This document shows positions 25,542-35,306 of a stretch of DNA of 64,000 nt, piece by piece. The first letter of the stretch is position 1. Every line of letters begins with the position of its first letter. The stretch is taken from contig SFEJ01000006.1 of the NCBI GenBank assembly GCA_004558035.1, positions 13,285-77,284 of the forward strand. Direction: 5' to 3'. The position numbers were made by a program, and so were the translations under genes. Source of the stretch: Opitutia bacterium (GTDB lineage Bacteria; Verrucomicrobiota; Verrucomicrobiae; Opitutales; UBA953). Under the pieces are notes generated by a model, which had not been told where the DNA came from, did not search any database, and saw only the letters and a program-made list of their open reading frames with translations.

Positions 25542-26312
25542 ATGCGATTCTTCAAATACACAGGACTCGGGAACGACTTCGTCGTCGTGCGCGCCGAAGA
25601 CGTTCCCGCGAAGCTCGACGCCGTCGCGCTCTGCGACCGCCGTTTCGGGATCGGCGCCGACGGCGTCGTGATCGTGCGCCCGCTCGGCGGGAACGCCTAC
25701 GAAATGCGCATCCTCAACTCCGACGGCTCCGTCGCGATGATGTGCGGGAACGCTTCGCGCTGCGTCGCGAAATTCATCCGCGACCGCCTCGGCGGCGCCG
25801 GGAACGCGTTCGACCTGCACACGCTCAGCGGCGTCGTCCGCACCGAAATCCGCGCCGACGGGCTCGTCCGCGTGGACATGGGCAAGGCGCGCGACTTTCT
25901 CGGCGGTATCTCGCTGCGGACGGACGGACGCGAGTTTTCCGCCGAAACCGTCTCGATGGGCAACCCGCACGCCGTGATCTTCACGGACGACATGGGCGCC
26001 GTGCCGCTCGAAAAATGGGGCGCCGCGCTCGAGCACGACGCGCAGTTCCCCGACCGCTGCAACATCGAATTCGCGCAGGCGCTCTCGCGCGAAAAAATCC
26101 GCATGCGCGTGTGGGAACGCGGCTGCGGCGTCACCGCCGCCTGCGGCACGGGCAGCTGCGCGACCTTCGTCGCCGCGCAGAAGCGCGGGCTCGTCGGCGC
26201 GGGCGCGGAAATCGTCCTCGACGGCGGTTCGCTCTTCATCGAGCGGGAAAGCGCCGACGCCTCCGTCTTCATGACGGGCGCCGCGCGCGAAGTCTTCCTC
26301 GGCGAAATCTGA
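25542..26312 (+). CDS. dapF: Diaminopimelate epimerase
   Basis: 256 residues. It interconverts LL- and meso-diaminopimelate for lysine and peptidoglycan synthesis, without cofactor. The two catalytic cysteines are present: Cys68 in MMCGNASRC and Cys201 in ACGTGSCATFVAA. Other family marks: FFKYTGLGNDFVV at the start, FGIGADGVV, and MGNPHAVIF. dapL begins 32 bases downstream, so both last steps from tetrahydrodipicolinate lie together. No Shine-Dalgarno is visible before the ATG. Confidence 0.96.
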   Translation: MRFFKYTGLGNDFVVVRAEDVPAKLDAVALCDRRFGIGADGVVIVRPLGGNAYEMRILNSDGSVAMMCGNASRCVAKFIRDRLGGAGNAFDLHTLSGVVRTEIRADGLVRVDMGKARDFLGGISLRTDGREFSAETVSMGNPHAVIFTDDMGAVPLEKWGAALEHDAQFPDRCNIEFAQALSREKIRMRVWERGCGVTAACGTGSCATFVAAQKRGLVGAGAEIVLDGGSLFIERESADASVFMTGAAREVFLGEI

Positions 26313-26344
26313 AAGTCGTTTCTTTAAGCCTTAACCTTTTTTCC

Positions 26345-27559
26345 ATGAACGAAAAAATCCTCAATCCGTATTATTCCCGGCTCCCGGAGAGCTATCTTTT
26401 CTCGACGATCGCGGCGCGCATCGCGCAGTACCGCGACACGCATCCGAGCGCGCGCATCATCCGCCTCGGCATCGGCGACGTCACGCGGCCGCTCGTTCCC
26501 GCCGTCGTCGAGGCGATGCACGCCGCCACCGACGAAATGGCGAAGAAGGCGAGCTTCCGCGGCTACGGGCCCGAACAGGGCTACGCCTTCCTGCGCGAAG
26601 CCGTCGTGCGCGGCGAATACGCGTCGCGCAACGTGGACGTCAGCCCCGACGAAGTCTTCATCAGCGACGGCTCCAAGTGCGACGTCGCGAACTTCCAGGA
26701 ACTCTTTTCCTCCGACTGCCGCGTCGCGATTCCCGATCCCGTCTATCCCGTCTATCTCGACAGCAACGTCATGGCGGGACGCAGCGGGAACGTCGCTCCC
26801 GACGGGCATTTCGACGGCGTCGTCTATCTCGCCGCCGACGCGGACAACGACTTCCAGCCGAGCGTGCCCGACGTTCCCGCGGAAATCATCTACCTGTGCA
26901 GCCCGAACAATCCGACGGGAACGGTGCTCACGCGCGCGACGCTGGAAAAATTCGTCGAATACGCGCTGGCGCACGGCTCCGTGATTCTCTTCGACGCGGC
27001 GTATTCCGCCTACATCCGCGACGAAGGGCTGCCGCATTCGATCTACGAAATTCCCGGCGCGAAGAAATGCGCGGTCGAGTTCCGCAGCTTCTCCAAGACC
27101 GCCGGCTTCACGGGCGTGCGCTGCGCGTGCACGGTCGTGCCGCACGAAATGCCGGAGCTCCACGCGATGTGGCTGCGCCGCCAGACGACGAAGTTCAACG
27201 GCGTGAACTACATCGTGCAGCGCGGCGCCGAAGCCGTCTATTCCGAAGCCGGCAACCGGCAGATCCGCGAAGTCGTCGCCGGCTACATGGCGAACGCCGC
27301 GAAGATCCGCGCCAAGCTCGCCGAATGCGGACACACGGTTTACGGCGGCGAACACGCGCCCTACATCTGGTGGAAGCTCGCGGGAGGCGAAAAATCGTTC
27401 GATTTCTTCGACCGCCTTTTGGAGACCTGCGAAGTCGTCGGCACGCCGGGCAGCGGATTCGGCCCGCGCGGCGAAGGCTATTTCCGCCTCACCGCCTTCG
27501 GCGACCCGGAAGAAACGGAGCTCGCCCTGCTCCGCATCGCCGCCAAGCTCTCCCGCTGA
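26345..27559 (+). CDS. dapL: LL-diaminopimelate aminotransferase
   Basis: 404 residues from the ATG at 26345; the open frame continues upstream through dapF and was trimmed. A PLP enzyme that turns tetrahydrodipicolinate and glutamate directly into LL-diaminopimelate, skipping the acyl intermediates. Seen: NPYYSRLPESYLF at the start, LGIGDVTRPL, GYGPEQGYAFLR, SDGSKCDVAN, CSPNNPTGT, and the PLP-lysine motif SFSKTAGFTGVRC. This route is common in Chlamydiae, Verrucomicrobiota, plants and some anaerobes. The leader ends TTTAAGCCTTAACCTTTTTT, one of several such words before genes here; no Shine-Dalgarno. Confidence 0.95.
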   Translation: MNEKILNPYYSRLPESYLFSTIAARIAQYRDTHPSARIIRLGIGDVTRPLVPAVVEAMHAATDEMAKKASFRGYGPEQGYAFLREAVVRGEYASRNVDVSPDEVFISDGSKCDVANFQELFSSDCRVAIPDPVYPVYLDSNVMAGRSGNVAPDGHFDGVVYLAADADNDFQPSVPDVPAEIIYLCSPNNPTGTVLTRATLEKFVEYALAHGSVILFDAAYSAYIRDEGLPHSIYEIPGAKKCAVEFRSFSKTAGFTGVRCACTVVPHEMPELHAMWLRRQTTKFNGVNYIVQRGAEAVYSEAGNRQIREVVAGYMANAAKIRAKLAECGHTVYGGEHAPYIWWKLAGGEKSFDFFDRLLETCEVVGTPGSGFGPRGEGYFRLTAFGDPEETELALLRIAAKLSR

Positions 27560-27636
27560 CGCGTTTCCGACCGCAGAGAAACGGGACTCCGCGGGAACGA
27601 AAAGGAGGGCGGCCGCCCCGGTCGCTCTCCGAAATC

Positions 27637-29508
27637 TTACACGCACGCGCTCGTCGACATACTTCCCGCGCCTCCGAAGAATCGAATACCGAATGTCCGG
27701 ATTCCCAGCACATACGCCCCGACGTTCAGCGTCGCGCTCTTGAACGCAGGCCTCTCTCTGTTTCTCCGTTCCTCTGTGTTGACTGCCCGCCGCCGCGTTT
27801 CCGCGCGCGCACGCCGCGTCCCTTCCGCCGCACGGCTGTAAAAGCGTTCCCGCTCCGGGGAAACCCCGTTCCCGCGTTCCCGCGCCTCCGCGCTCCACGT
27901 CCCGAGACGCTTCCCCGCCAACGCGCTTTCAACGAGCCGGCGCATTCCCGCCTTCGCATCCATGCCCGCAATCGCCCTCACGTCCAAGTCCTCCGAAGCC
28001 GAGCCGCCCAACGCGCGCACGAACCGCCGCCAAAGCCGACCGAACCACGCCCTCACCTTCACGAGCCACGAGACGCCCGCCTCGCCCAAGACGCGGGAAC
28101 GAATCAGGTCTTCGTTGTCCGCCGCGATCAGGTGCGCGAAAACTTCGTCTTCCCACGCCGCGCTCCCTTCCGCCACGTCCGGATAGGCGTCCCGAATCGC
28201 CGCCTTCACTTCCTCCGGCGCCCCCGCCGCATACTCGCGCATCTTCGCGTAGAGCTCCGGAGCGTTCCCGCGAGCCCAGTCGAACGTCGCGTGCCCCAAA
28301 ATCTCGTGCAGAGCCGTGTCCATTCTCGCCCCCGCTCGCAGCACCACGCGCTTCGTCTTCGGCTCATACCACCCGTAAACCTTGCCCGACACGTCGCGAA
28401 GCTCCTTGGATGAACCGATTTCCTGCTCATCTCCGAAAATCCTCTGGAACGGAACGCGGACGTTTTTGGGGTTGACTTCGCCCATGAGCTCGCGCATCTT
28501 GACCTTAACCGACGTTGTAGAGGAAGCTTCCGCTTCCGAACGACCCTGACGGGTAATTCCCGTGGACAGGGCAACGTCGGCGATTTTAAATACGCTCTGC
28601 TGCTTGAAGGAACCTTCTCCGGGTCCGTTTGAAGTCAGACGGTCAATCTTGATTTCGCACCGATAAATCGCCTCGCCGATTCTCACCGGAACGGCATAAA
28701 CGAATTGCCCGAGAACGTCTTTGTGCTTCTCCTGGCCGTCGCCTTCCACATAATCGAAGTAGCGGCTTCCGGAAACCACACGCGTCAAATCGTTCAGAAC
28801 GGAGCGATGAAGATTCCTTTTCTTTAACGCGCTCTCAATCCCAGTTCGCGTGAACTGCACGATTCTGCCGTCAGACCTAATTTCGACCTCGCTTCCGATA
28901 AGCGGCTTTAGGATTTCGTTTTTAATCCTCGAAGTGTCTTTTTGTTCATCTGAATTAAGCGGCGAATCGATGTTCACGACCTCGATTTCCGCTTCGCCGT
29001 CGTATTCGCTTCCCGCAAACGCGTTCCCGCCTTTCGCCTCGCGAAGCCGCGCCTCGAAAGCCGCGTCGTCCAAAACCTCCACGTTCACGCCCTCGATGAA
29101 GCCGCTCAGCGCGTCCGCAACCCTGCGCCCGTCCTCCGCCGAAAGCTCGCGCGCCTTGTCCGCTCCCGCGTTCCCGCGCGAAAAATAAACGAAGCCGCGC
29201 TCTTCCTTGTTCCGCCTCTGCGCCTCTTCCGCCTCGCTCGCCTTGATTTTCTCGACGACCTCCGCGTGCGCCTTCTCAAGCGTCCGGATGCGCTCCTCCT
29301 TCTCCTTCGGGAACGGAGCGAACTTCCGCGCCTTCAGCTCCTTCAACGAAGCCTCCTCTTCCGGAATCGCCGCCTTCAGTGCGTCACGATTCCTCCGAAG
29401 CTGGTCGAGAACGCCGAAAACGCGCTGAAGAGCCCCGATAGGAGCCCCGTAGCGCTCCCGCCCCGAATAGATGGAATCCGAAATTCCGACGGCTCTCGGA
29501 AAATCCGC
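27637..29508 (-). pseudogene. 5'-truncated polyvalent protein fragment with zincin-like metallopeptidase domain
   Basis: An open frame of 624 codons with no ATG near its upstream end (it opens after TGA at 29509-29511, 32 bases from the SulP stop; a TTG at 29344-29346 is the best start inside). Parts, N to C: SIYSGRERYGAPIGA, a charged coiled coil, a domain with FVYAVPVRIGEAIYRCEIKID like those tied to large polyvalent proteins of phages and integrative elements, then TALHEILGHATFDWARGN, an HExxGH zinc-protease motif with a downstream Glu-rich helix as in polyvalent-protein metallopeptidases. The last 60 or so codons run through intergenic repeat text (compare 62-97), so the true C-terminus is probably lost too. 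Most likely a relic of a mobile element. Family names are from memory. Confidence 0.6.
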
Positions 29509-29542
29509 TCATGCGGCGCGGTCGCCGCGCGGCAGAAAGCCG

Positions 29543-31297
29543 TCACACGTCCGGGCTTTCGGCAATGCGCGCGCTTTCGCGTTCCCGCAGAATCGCCTCC
29601 GCACGCTCGATCGCGGACTGCATGTCGCGGCAGATGTTTTCCGCGCCGACTTCGAGGTCGGAATGCTCGATCGCCTTTTTCGGCTGCGGGTGCAGCCCGG
29701 CGATGACGAGCGCGGTGCCGTCAGCCTTCATGTCCAGATGCGTTTCCGCGATGGCGTGGATGCCCGTCGCGTCGATGGAGATGAGGTTGCTCAGGTCGAG
29801 AATGAACACCTTGGGCTTGCGGCCGACGCGCTTGAAGTTTTCGCGGAACTGATCGACCGCGCCGAAAAAGAGCGAGCCGAAGACCTCGAAGACCTCGACG
29901 TCGTCGGGCAGCTTTTCGCGCCACGCCGCGAGCGTGCCGTGCGGGTCGAACTCGTTTTCGCCCAGCTGCCTGCGCGAGAACACGTGGAATTCCGCCGTCT
30001 CCGATTCGCGCTTCAGGAACAGGAACGCCGAAAGCACGACGCCGACCTCAATCGCGACGGAAAGATCGACGAAGACCGTGAGAAAAAACGTCAGCAGCAG
30101 CACGATGATGTCGCTCTTCGGCGAGGTGCGCAGCAGCCCGTAGAACGAGCGCCAGCCGCTCATCGTGTAGGAGACGAGCACGAGCACCGCGCCCAGCGCG
30201 CACATCGGCACGTAGACGATGAACTGCCCGAGGCAGAGCAGAATCGCGAGCAGCACGCCCGCGTGAACGAGCGCGGAAATCGGCGTGCGGCCGCCGTTCT
30301 TGATGTTCGCCGCCGTGCGCGCGATCGCGCCCGTCGCGGGAATCCCGCCGAAAAGCGGCGAAAGAATGTTGCCGATGCCCTGCGCGACGAGCTCCGCGTT
30401 CGGGCGGTGGCGGCGCCCCGTCATGCCGTCGGCGACGACCGCCGAAAGCAGCGATTCGATCGAGCCCAGGAGCGCGATCAGAAACGCGGGAGCGATCAGC
30501 TCGCGCATCTTTTCAAAATTCAGATCGGCGAAGATGCTGAAGTCCGGCGTCGGGACGCCCGACGGGAACGGCTTGTCCGAGAAGAATTTGCTGCCGATGG
30601 TGACGACGCCGTCCGGGTTTTCCGCTCCCGCGCCCCAGCCGAGCCCGAGCACCGCAAGCGTCGCCGCCACGATGACGAAAAGCGCCCCCGGAATCTTCGA
30701 CGTGAAGCGCGGCCAGATGAACACCGCCGCCGTCGCGACCGCGGAGACGATCACCGTGCGCCAGTTCGCCGTGTCGAAATACAGCAGATAGAGCGACCAC
30801 TTGCCGACGAAGTCGCCCGGCACCTTCAGCCCCTTCGGGAACGTCAGCCCGAACAGGTCAGGAATCTGCGTCGAAAAAATCGTCACCGCGATGCCCGCCG
30901 TGAAGCCGACGATGACCGGATAGGAAATGAACTTGAGCAGCGCGCCCATCTTCGCCAGCCCCATGGCGACGAGGATCACGCCCGCCATCACCGTCGCGAA
31001 CGCGAGCCCGCTCAGCCCGTACTGCGCCACGATCGCGTAGATGATCGGGATGAACGCGCCCGTCGGCCCGCAGACTTGCGTGCGGCTGCCGCCGAAAATC
31101 GCGATCGCGAAGCCCGCGACGATCGCCGTGTAGAGCCCCTTTTCGGGAGCGACGCCCGAGGCGACGGCGAACGCGATCGCCAGCGGCAGCGCGATGACGC
31201 CGACGATGACGCCGGCGATGAGGTCGGACTTGAAATCCTTTTTCCCGTAGCCTTCCTGCAATACGGTCAGCAGTTTCGGTTTCAGATCGGAACGCAT
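29543..31297 (-). CDS. SulP-family anion transporter with STAS domain
   Basis: 584 residues. The N-terminal DLIAGVIVGVIALPLAIAFAVASGVAPEKGLYTA and GGSRTQVCGPTGAF are hallmarks of SulP; about 12-14 membrane segments fill residues 25-440. A cytoplasmic STAS domain follows (about 455-570, with FILDLSNLISIDATGIHAI). The family moves sulfate, bicarbonate or other anions in symport or exchange. Substrate is not settled; cysE 3 kb away makes sulfate conceivable, but bicarbonate is as likely. Its 3' end lies against the polyvalent-protein relic. Confidence 0.93.
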   Translation of the reverse strand: MRSDLKPKLLTVLQEGYGKKDFKSDLIAGVIVGVIALPLAIAFAVASGVAPEKGLYTAIVAGFAIAIFGGSRTQVCGPTGAFIPIIYAIVAQYGLSGLAFATVMAGVILVAMGLAKMGALLKFISYPVIVGFTAGIAVTIFSTQIPDLFGLTFPKGLKVPGDFVGKWSLYLLYFDTANWRTVIVSAVATAAVFIWPRFTSKIPGALFVIVAATLAVLGLGWGAGAENPDGVVTIGSKFFSDKPFPSGVPTPDFSIFADLNFEKMRELIAPAFLIALLGSIESLLSAVVADGMTGRRHRPNAELVAQGIGNILSPLFGGIPATGAIARTAANIKNGGRTPISALVHAGVLLAILLCLGQFIVYVPMCALGAVLVLVSYTMSGWRSFYGLLRTSPKSDIIVLLLTFFLTVFVDLSVAIEVGVVLSAFLFLKRESETAEFHVFSRRQLGENEFDPHGTLAAWREKLPDDVEVFEVFGSLFFGAVDQFRENFKRVGRKPKVFILDLSNLISIDATGIHAIAETHLDMKADGTALVIAGLHPQPKKAIEHSDLEVGAENICRDMQSAIERAEAILRERESARIAESPDV

Positions 31298-31367
31298 GGT
31301 GAAGATGAAAAAATGAGGCGCGGATTTTACGCCTTCACCCCGCCCTTTTCAATAATCTTCCCGCGCG

Positions 31368-33584
31368 TCAGAACGGGTCGGCGGAATCGTCGTAGTCGGT
31401 TTCCTGAGAGTATTCGTCGCGGAAGGGATGCGGCGGGAGCGCGGCGCGGCCGCCCCGGCGCGGGAACGACAAACCGGAGCGCGCGCCGCCGCTCAGGTAG
31501 AGACGCTCGTAGGTGCCCGGATCCGCCTCGCGGACGAAGCGCGACGCCTCGAGCAGCCCGCCGTCGCCGAAGCTCATGCGGATTTTCGGATAAAGCAGGT
31601 AAAGGCGGTCCTTCGCGCGCGTGCACGCCACGTAAAAGAGCCGGCGCTCCTCGTCCACGTCGCCTTCTTCCACGGCGCGCTTGAGCGGGAACATCTCCTC
31701 CGCGCAGCCGATCACGAAGACGATCGGGTATTCCAGCCCCTTCGCCTGGTGAATCGTCGAGAGGCGGATCATCGGGCGTTCCCGCGAATCGGCGTCCACG
31801 TCTTTGCGGTTCGTCTCGGAATTGAGCAGCGCGAGCTGCGCGAGCAGATCGTCGAGCGAGTCGAATTTTTCCGCGAAGCCGACGAGGCTCTGCAGGTCGT
31901 CGAGGCGTTCCCGCCAGTCGGCGTAGACTTTTTTGATGAAGTCGCCGTACCACGAGTCCAGCCCGATGCGGACGATCTCGGCGGGCGTTCCCGTGACGCT
32001 CGCGGCGGCGGGAACGTCGCGCGCGTCCGCGTCCGCCTCGGCGGCGGCTTTTTCCGCGAGCGAGAAAAGGTCTTCCGTCTCCGCGGAATCGTCTTCGGAG
32101 GCGGCTCCGGCGGCGTCGAAGGCGTTCCCGCGCAGGGATTCGTCCATGTCCTGCAGAGAGATCACGAAGTCGGAATAATCGTCGCGCGCGGGCTCGGGAA
32201 TCTTCTTCAGCACGGCGTCGTCGAGCAGCGCATCGAAAATCCGGATACGTTTTTTCTCCGCGATCCTGTTCGCCGCCTCGAGCGTCTTCGCCGCGGTGCG
32301 CGGGCCGACCTTCTCCATCAGCGCGAGCAGGCGCGCGAAGGCGACGCCGTCGGCGGGATTCGTCAGAAAGCGCAGAATCGCGACGAAATCGCGCACGTGC
32401 GCCTGCTGGAAAAACTGAATGCCGCTCGTGATGAGGAACGGGATGCCCGCGCGCGTGAGCTCGAGCTCGAGCTCCTTCGCGTGCATGTGCGCGCGGTAGA
32501 GCACGGCGACGTCGTTCGGCGAATAGCCTTCGTCCTCGACGAGCGAAGCGATGCGGCGGATGACGGTGCGCGCCTGGTCGTAGGCGTCGAGCGTCGCGAC
32601 GAGCGCGGGCTTTCTGCCGTCCTCGCGCGTGGCGCGGAGCGTCTTGGAGAAGCCGAGCGACTCCTCCCGCGCGCTCAGAATCGAGTTCGCGAAATCGAGA
32701 ATCTGCGGCGTGGAGCGGTAGTTGATCTCGATCTTGCGCAGCACCGTTCCCGCGTAGGTCTCGGGGAAGCGCGTGATGTTCTCGTAATTCGCGCCGCGCC
32801 AGGTGTAGATGCACTGCGCGTCGTCGCCGACGGCGGTCAGGTGATTTTCGTCGGAAACGAGCCGGCGGATGATCTCCGCCTGCAGCGTGTTCGTGTCCTG
32901 AAATTCGTCGACGAGGATGTGGCGGAAGCGCTTCTGCAGGCGTTCTCGCACATCGGGATGATCGTCGAGGAGCTCGAGAAAAAGCTCCAGCAGGTCGTCG
33001 AAGTCGCAGAGATTCTGCTCGCGCTTCGCCTGCGCGTAGGCTTCGAGATACTGCGGCACGACGCGGTCCGCGCCCGCGACCCAGCCCATGCGGTCTTCGA
33101 CGACGTCGGCGAGCGGCAGGCGCGTGTTGCGCGCGTAGCTGATCAGGTCGAAGATCACGCGCGGCTTGGGAGCGTTTTTTCCTTTGAGAAATTCGGCGTT
33201 CACGTGCCGGCAGACTTTGCCGAAGAGCGTGTCCGCGTCGCCCGCGTCGAGAATCGTGTAGTCGCGTTTCCGCCCGACGAGCTCGGCGTTCGCGCGGAGA
33301 ATGCGCTGGCCGATGCTGTGGAACGTGCCGCCCCAGAATTCGGAACGCGGCACGCCCGTCAGCGCCTCGACGCGCTCGAGCATTTCCGTCGCCGCCTTGT
33401 TCGTGAACGTCAGCAGCAGAATGCGCCACGGCGCGACGCCCTGCTCCAGCAGCCACGCGACGCGGTAGGTGAGCGTGCGCGTCTTGCCCGATCCCGCGCC
33501 CGCGAGCACGAGCGAAAAGCGTTCCCGCGACGTGACGGCGGCGAGCTGGTCGTCGTTGAGTTCGGCTCTGAAATCGATCGGCAT
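31368..33584 (-). CDS. UvrD/Rep/PcrA-type superfamily 1A DNA helicase
   Basis: 738 residues, the family length. It unwinds DNA 3' to 5' with ATP in repair and replication restart. Motifs seen: Q-motif and motif I LNDDQLAAVTS ... AGAGSGKTRTLTYR, Ia LTFTNKAATEM, II LVDEFQDTN, III VGDDAQCIYTWRGA, IV INYRSTPQIL, V STIHQAKGLEYPIVFVIG, VI EERRLFYVACTRAKDRLYL. An acidic insert (about residues 465-505) sits in domain 2B. It starts 26 bases after the upstream unknown gene and may be co-transcribed with it. Whether it is uvrD, pcrA or rep cannot be told. Confidence 0.95.
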   Translation of the reverse strand: MPIDFRAELNDDQLAAVTSRERFSLVLAGAGSGKTRTLTYRVAWLLEQGVAPWRILLLTFTNKAATEMLERVEALTGVPRSEFWGGTFHSIGQRILRANAELVGRKRDYTILDAGDADTLFGKVCRHVNAEFLKGKNAPKPRVIFDLISYARNTRLPLADVVEDRMGWVAGADRVVPQYLEAYAQAKREQNLCDFDDLLELFLELLDDHPDVRERLQKRFRHILVDEFQDTNTLQAEIIRRLVSDENHLTAVGDDAQCIYTWRGANYENITRFPETYAGTVLRKIEINYRSTPQILDFANSILSAREESLGFSKTLRATREDGRKPALVATLDAYDQARTVIRRIASLVEDEGYSPNDVAVLYRAHMHAKELELELTRAGIPFLITSGIQFFQQAHVRDFVAILRFLTNPADGVAFARLLALMEKVGPRTAAKTLEAANRIAEKKRIRIFDALLDDAVLKKIPEPARDDYSDFVISLQDMDESLRGNAFDAAGAASEDDSAETEDLFSLAEKAAAEADADARDVPAAASVTGTPAEIVRIGLDSWYGDFIKKVYADWRERLDDLQSLVGFAEKFDSLDDLLAQLALLNSETNRKDVDADSRERPMIRLSTIHQAKGLEYPIVFVIGCAEEMFPLKRAVEEGDVDEERRLFYVACTRAKDRLYLLYPKIRMSFGDGGLLEASRFVREADPGTYERLYLSGGARSGLSFPRRGGRAALPPHPFRDEYSQETDYDDSADPF

Positions 33585-33609
33585 GGCGGCGGTCTTCTCC
33601 GGCGGAAGA

Positions 33610-34320
33610 TTATTCGTCGGCGCCTTCCTCTTCGCGCGCGTCGCGGATGATGCGCAGGCAGAGCTCCCGCAGGTCGAAGAGCGCGCGGCGGACGTCCGCG
33701 AAGAGTGCCTCGGAACCGCGCTTCGGAGCCCCGCGGCGCAGGGGGCGCTTTTCCCGCGCCTTCGCGCGGCGCTGCACCTGGTCGAGATCGCCGAGAAGCA
33801 CGTTCCAGCGCGCGAGCGCGCGCTTCATGTGCAGCTTCGCCGCGCCGTATTCCCGCGCCGAAAGCGCGTCCACGGCGAGCAGCATCGCCTCCTGCAACGC
33901 GCCGATTCCGGAAAAGAGCCTGAAAATGCGGACCAGGCGGGCGAATTCGCTCGGCGGGGTCGTTTCGGAAAAAATCGCCGTCAGGCGGCGACGCGCGAAC
34001 ATCGCGACCGCGCGCACGGCGACGACCTCCGTCGTGTTCAGCAGCGAATAGACGGGCGGCGGGGGCGGCGCGAAATCCTCGCGCTTCGCGTCGGGCTTCT
34101 CTTCGTCGCCGTCGAGCTGCCAGCCCATGGCGAGTGCGCACTGGTCGAGCCTGTCCTCGCCGTCGGCGACGCGCAGCCTCGCGTAAAGCTCGGCGAAACG
34201 CAGCGTCTCCGCGTCCGCGCGGTCGATGAATTCCGCCCACTGCGCTTCCGTGCAGTGGATTTCGGAAGAACCGCCGTCGTCGGAAGCGCCCTCGGAACTG
34301 CTTTCAAAATCTTTCTTCAT
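33610..34320 (-). CDS. Hypothetical cytoplasmic protein
   Basis: 236 residues, acidic N-terminus (SSSEGASDDGGSSE), then helical. A middle part (about 90-170) with EVVAVRAVAMFARRRLTAIF and EAMLLAVDALSAREYGAAKLHMKRALARWN is probably the folded core; a basic stretch RRAKAREKRPLRRGAPKRG follows and may touch nucleic acid. No known motif. It lies between cysE (24 bases upstream) and the helicase (25 bases downstream), all on the minus strand, which suggests one operon cysE-this gene-helicase. Not recognised. Confidence 0.65.
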   Translation of the reverse strand: MKKDFESSSEGASDDGGSSEIHCTEAQWAEFIDRADAETLRFAELYARLRVADGEDRLDQCALAMGWQLDGDEEKPDAKREDFAPPPPPVYSLLNTTEVVAVRAVAMFARRRLTAIFSETTPPSEFARLVRIFRLFSGIGALQEAMLLAVDALSAREYGAAKLHMKRALARWNVLLGDLDQVQRRAKAREKRPLRRGAPKRGSEALFADVRRALFDLRELCLRIIRDAREEEGADE

Positions 34321-34344
34321 TCGGGAAAATTCCTTTCTCGCCCT

Positions 34345-35163
34345 TCAGCAGGGAAGCCGGTGATTCATGTCGAGGCAGGGTTCCGCCTCGGTCGCCTCGC
34401 CGACGATCTTCGCGGGAACGCCCGCCACGGTCGCGTGCGCGGGAACGTCGTCGAGCACGACCGAGCCCGCGCCGACCTTGGCGCAGAGCCCGATCTCGAT
34501 GTTCCCGAGAATCTTCGCGCCCGCGCCGATGAGCACGCCGGAGCGCACCTTCGGGTGGCGGTCGCCGCGCGTCTTGCCCGTGCCGCCGAGCGTCACCGCG
34601 TGCAGAATCGAAACGTTGTTCTCCACGACGGCGGTCTCGCCGGCGACGAAGCCCGTCGCGTGGTCGAGCAGGATGCCGCAGCCGAACTTCGCCGCCGGAT
34701 GAATGTCCACGGCGAGCTTTTCGGAAGTCATACTCTGAATGAAATGCGCGACGTCGCGGCGCGAATGCTCCCAGAAATAGTGCGCGACGCGGTGCGCGGA
34801 AAGCGCGAGAAATCCCTTGAACCACAAGAACGGCATGAGCACGGATTCGCACGCGGGATCGCGGTCGCGCACGGCGCGGATGTCGTTCTGGCAGAAGACG
34901 GCGATTTTCGGATCGCCCGCGAACGCCTCCAGCGAAAGCGATTCGAGCGCGGAGTATTCCTCTTCCGTCGAAGCGAGCTTGCGGGCGATGCGCGCGCTCA
35001 TCGCCGAGGCGAAATTCGGCCGGCACAGCACGGACGCGGCGAGCGCCGCGGCGAGCACGGGCTCGCTCTGCGCCATTTCCCGCGCGCGTTCCCGCATCTC
35101 CGCCCACAGCGAGATGTTTTCGTCGATCCGCTCGACGGCGGCGATGTCGATGACGTCGTTCAT
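34345..35163 (-). CDS. cysE: Serine O-acetyltransferase
   Basis: 272 residues from the ATG at 35161-35163 (MNDVIDIAAVERID). It acetylates serine with acetyl-CoA, the first step to cysteine. N-terminal helical domain, then a left-handed beta-helix of hexapeptide repeats: VDIHPAAKFGCGILLDHATGFVAGETAVVENNVSIL (read in pieces), GGTGKTRGDRHPKVRSGVLIGAGAKILGNIEIG, with catalytic Asp/His in the HPAA and DRHPK areas. The C-terminus ends in NHRLPC rather than the Ile tail that binds cysteine synthase in E. coli. A longer open frame runs upstream through tRNA-Cys and is rejected. tRNA-Cys lies just upstream, separated by a terminator. Confidence 0.95.
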   Translation of the reverse strand: MNDVIDIAAVERIDENISLWAEMRERAREMAQSEPVLAAALAASVLCRPNFASAMSARIARKLASTEEEYSALESLSLEAFAGDPKIAVFCQNDIRAVRDRDPACESVLMPFLWFKGFLALSAHRVAHYFWEHSRRDVAHFIQSMTSEKLAVDIHPAAKFGCGILLDHATGFVAGETAVVENNVSILHAVTLGGTGKTRGDRHPKVRSGVLIGAGAKILGNIEIGLCAKVGAGSVVLDDVPAHATVAGVPAKIVGEATEAEPCLDMNHRLPC

Positions 35164-35211
35164 GTGAAAAATTCCGAAGATTAAAATGTCCGCGCCGTTC
35201 CCGCGCCATGA

Positions 35212-35254
35212 TAAAAAACCCGCAATGAGGGAAAGGAGGAACCTCATTGCGGGT
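35212..35254 (-). terminator. Terminator after tRNA-Cys
   Basis: The arms ACCCGCAATGAGG (35218-35230) and CCTCATTGCGGGT (35242-35254) pair perfectly over 13 bp; on the minus strand a U-run follows (A's at 35213-35218). A second small hairpin, CCCGA-ACGAGG-TCGGG, is next to it at 35257-35272 on the tRNA side. Together they separate tRNA-Cys from cysE. Confidence 0.9.
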
Positions 35255-35306
35255 GACCCGAACGAGGTCGGGTTCTTCTTTATGTTGGATTGGGAGAAAA
35301 ACGCTT

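Noticed and set aside
27637..27800. C-terminal 60 codons of the polyvalent relic as a genuine domain
   Set aside because: They translate intergenic repeat text similar to 62-97, so they are read-through.
35212..35300. T-box or riboswitch before cysE
   Set aside because: The hairpins fit a tRNA terminator; no T-box sequence or conserved riboswitch core was seen.
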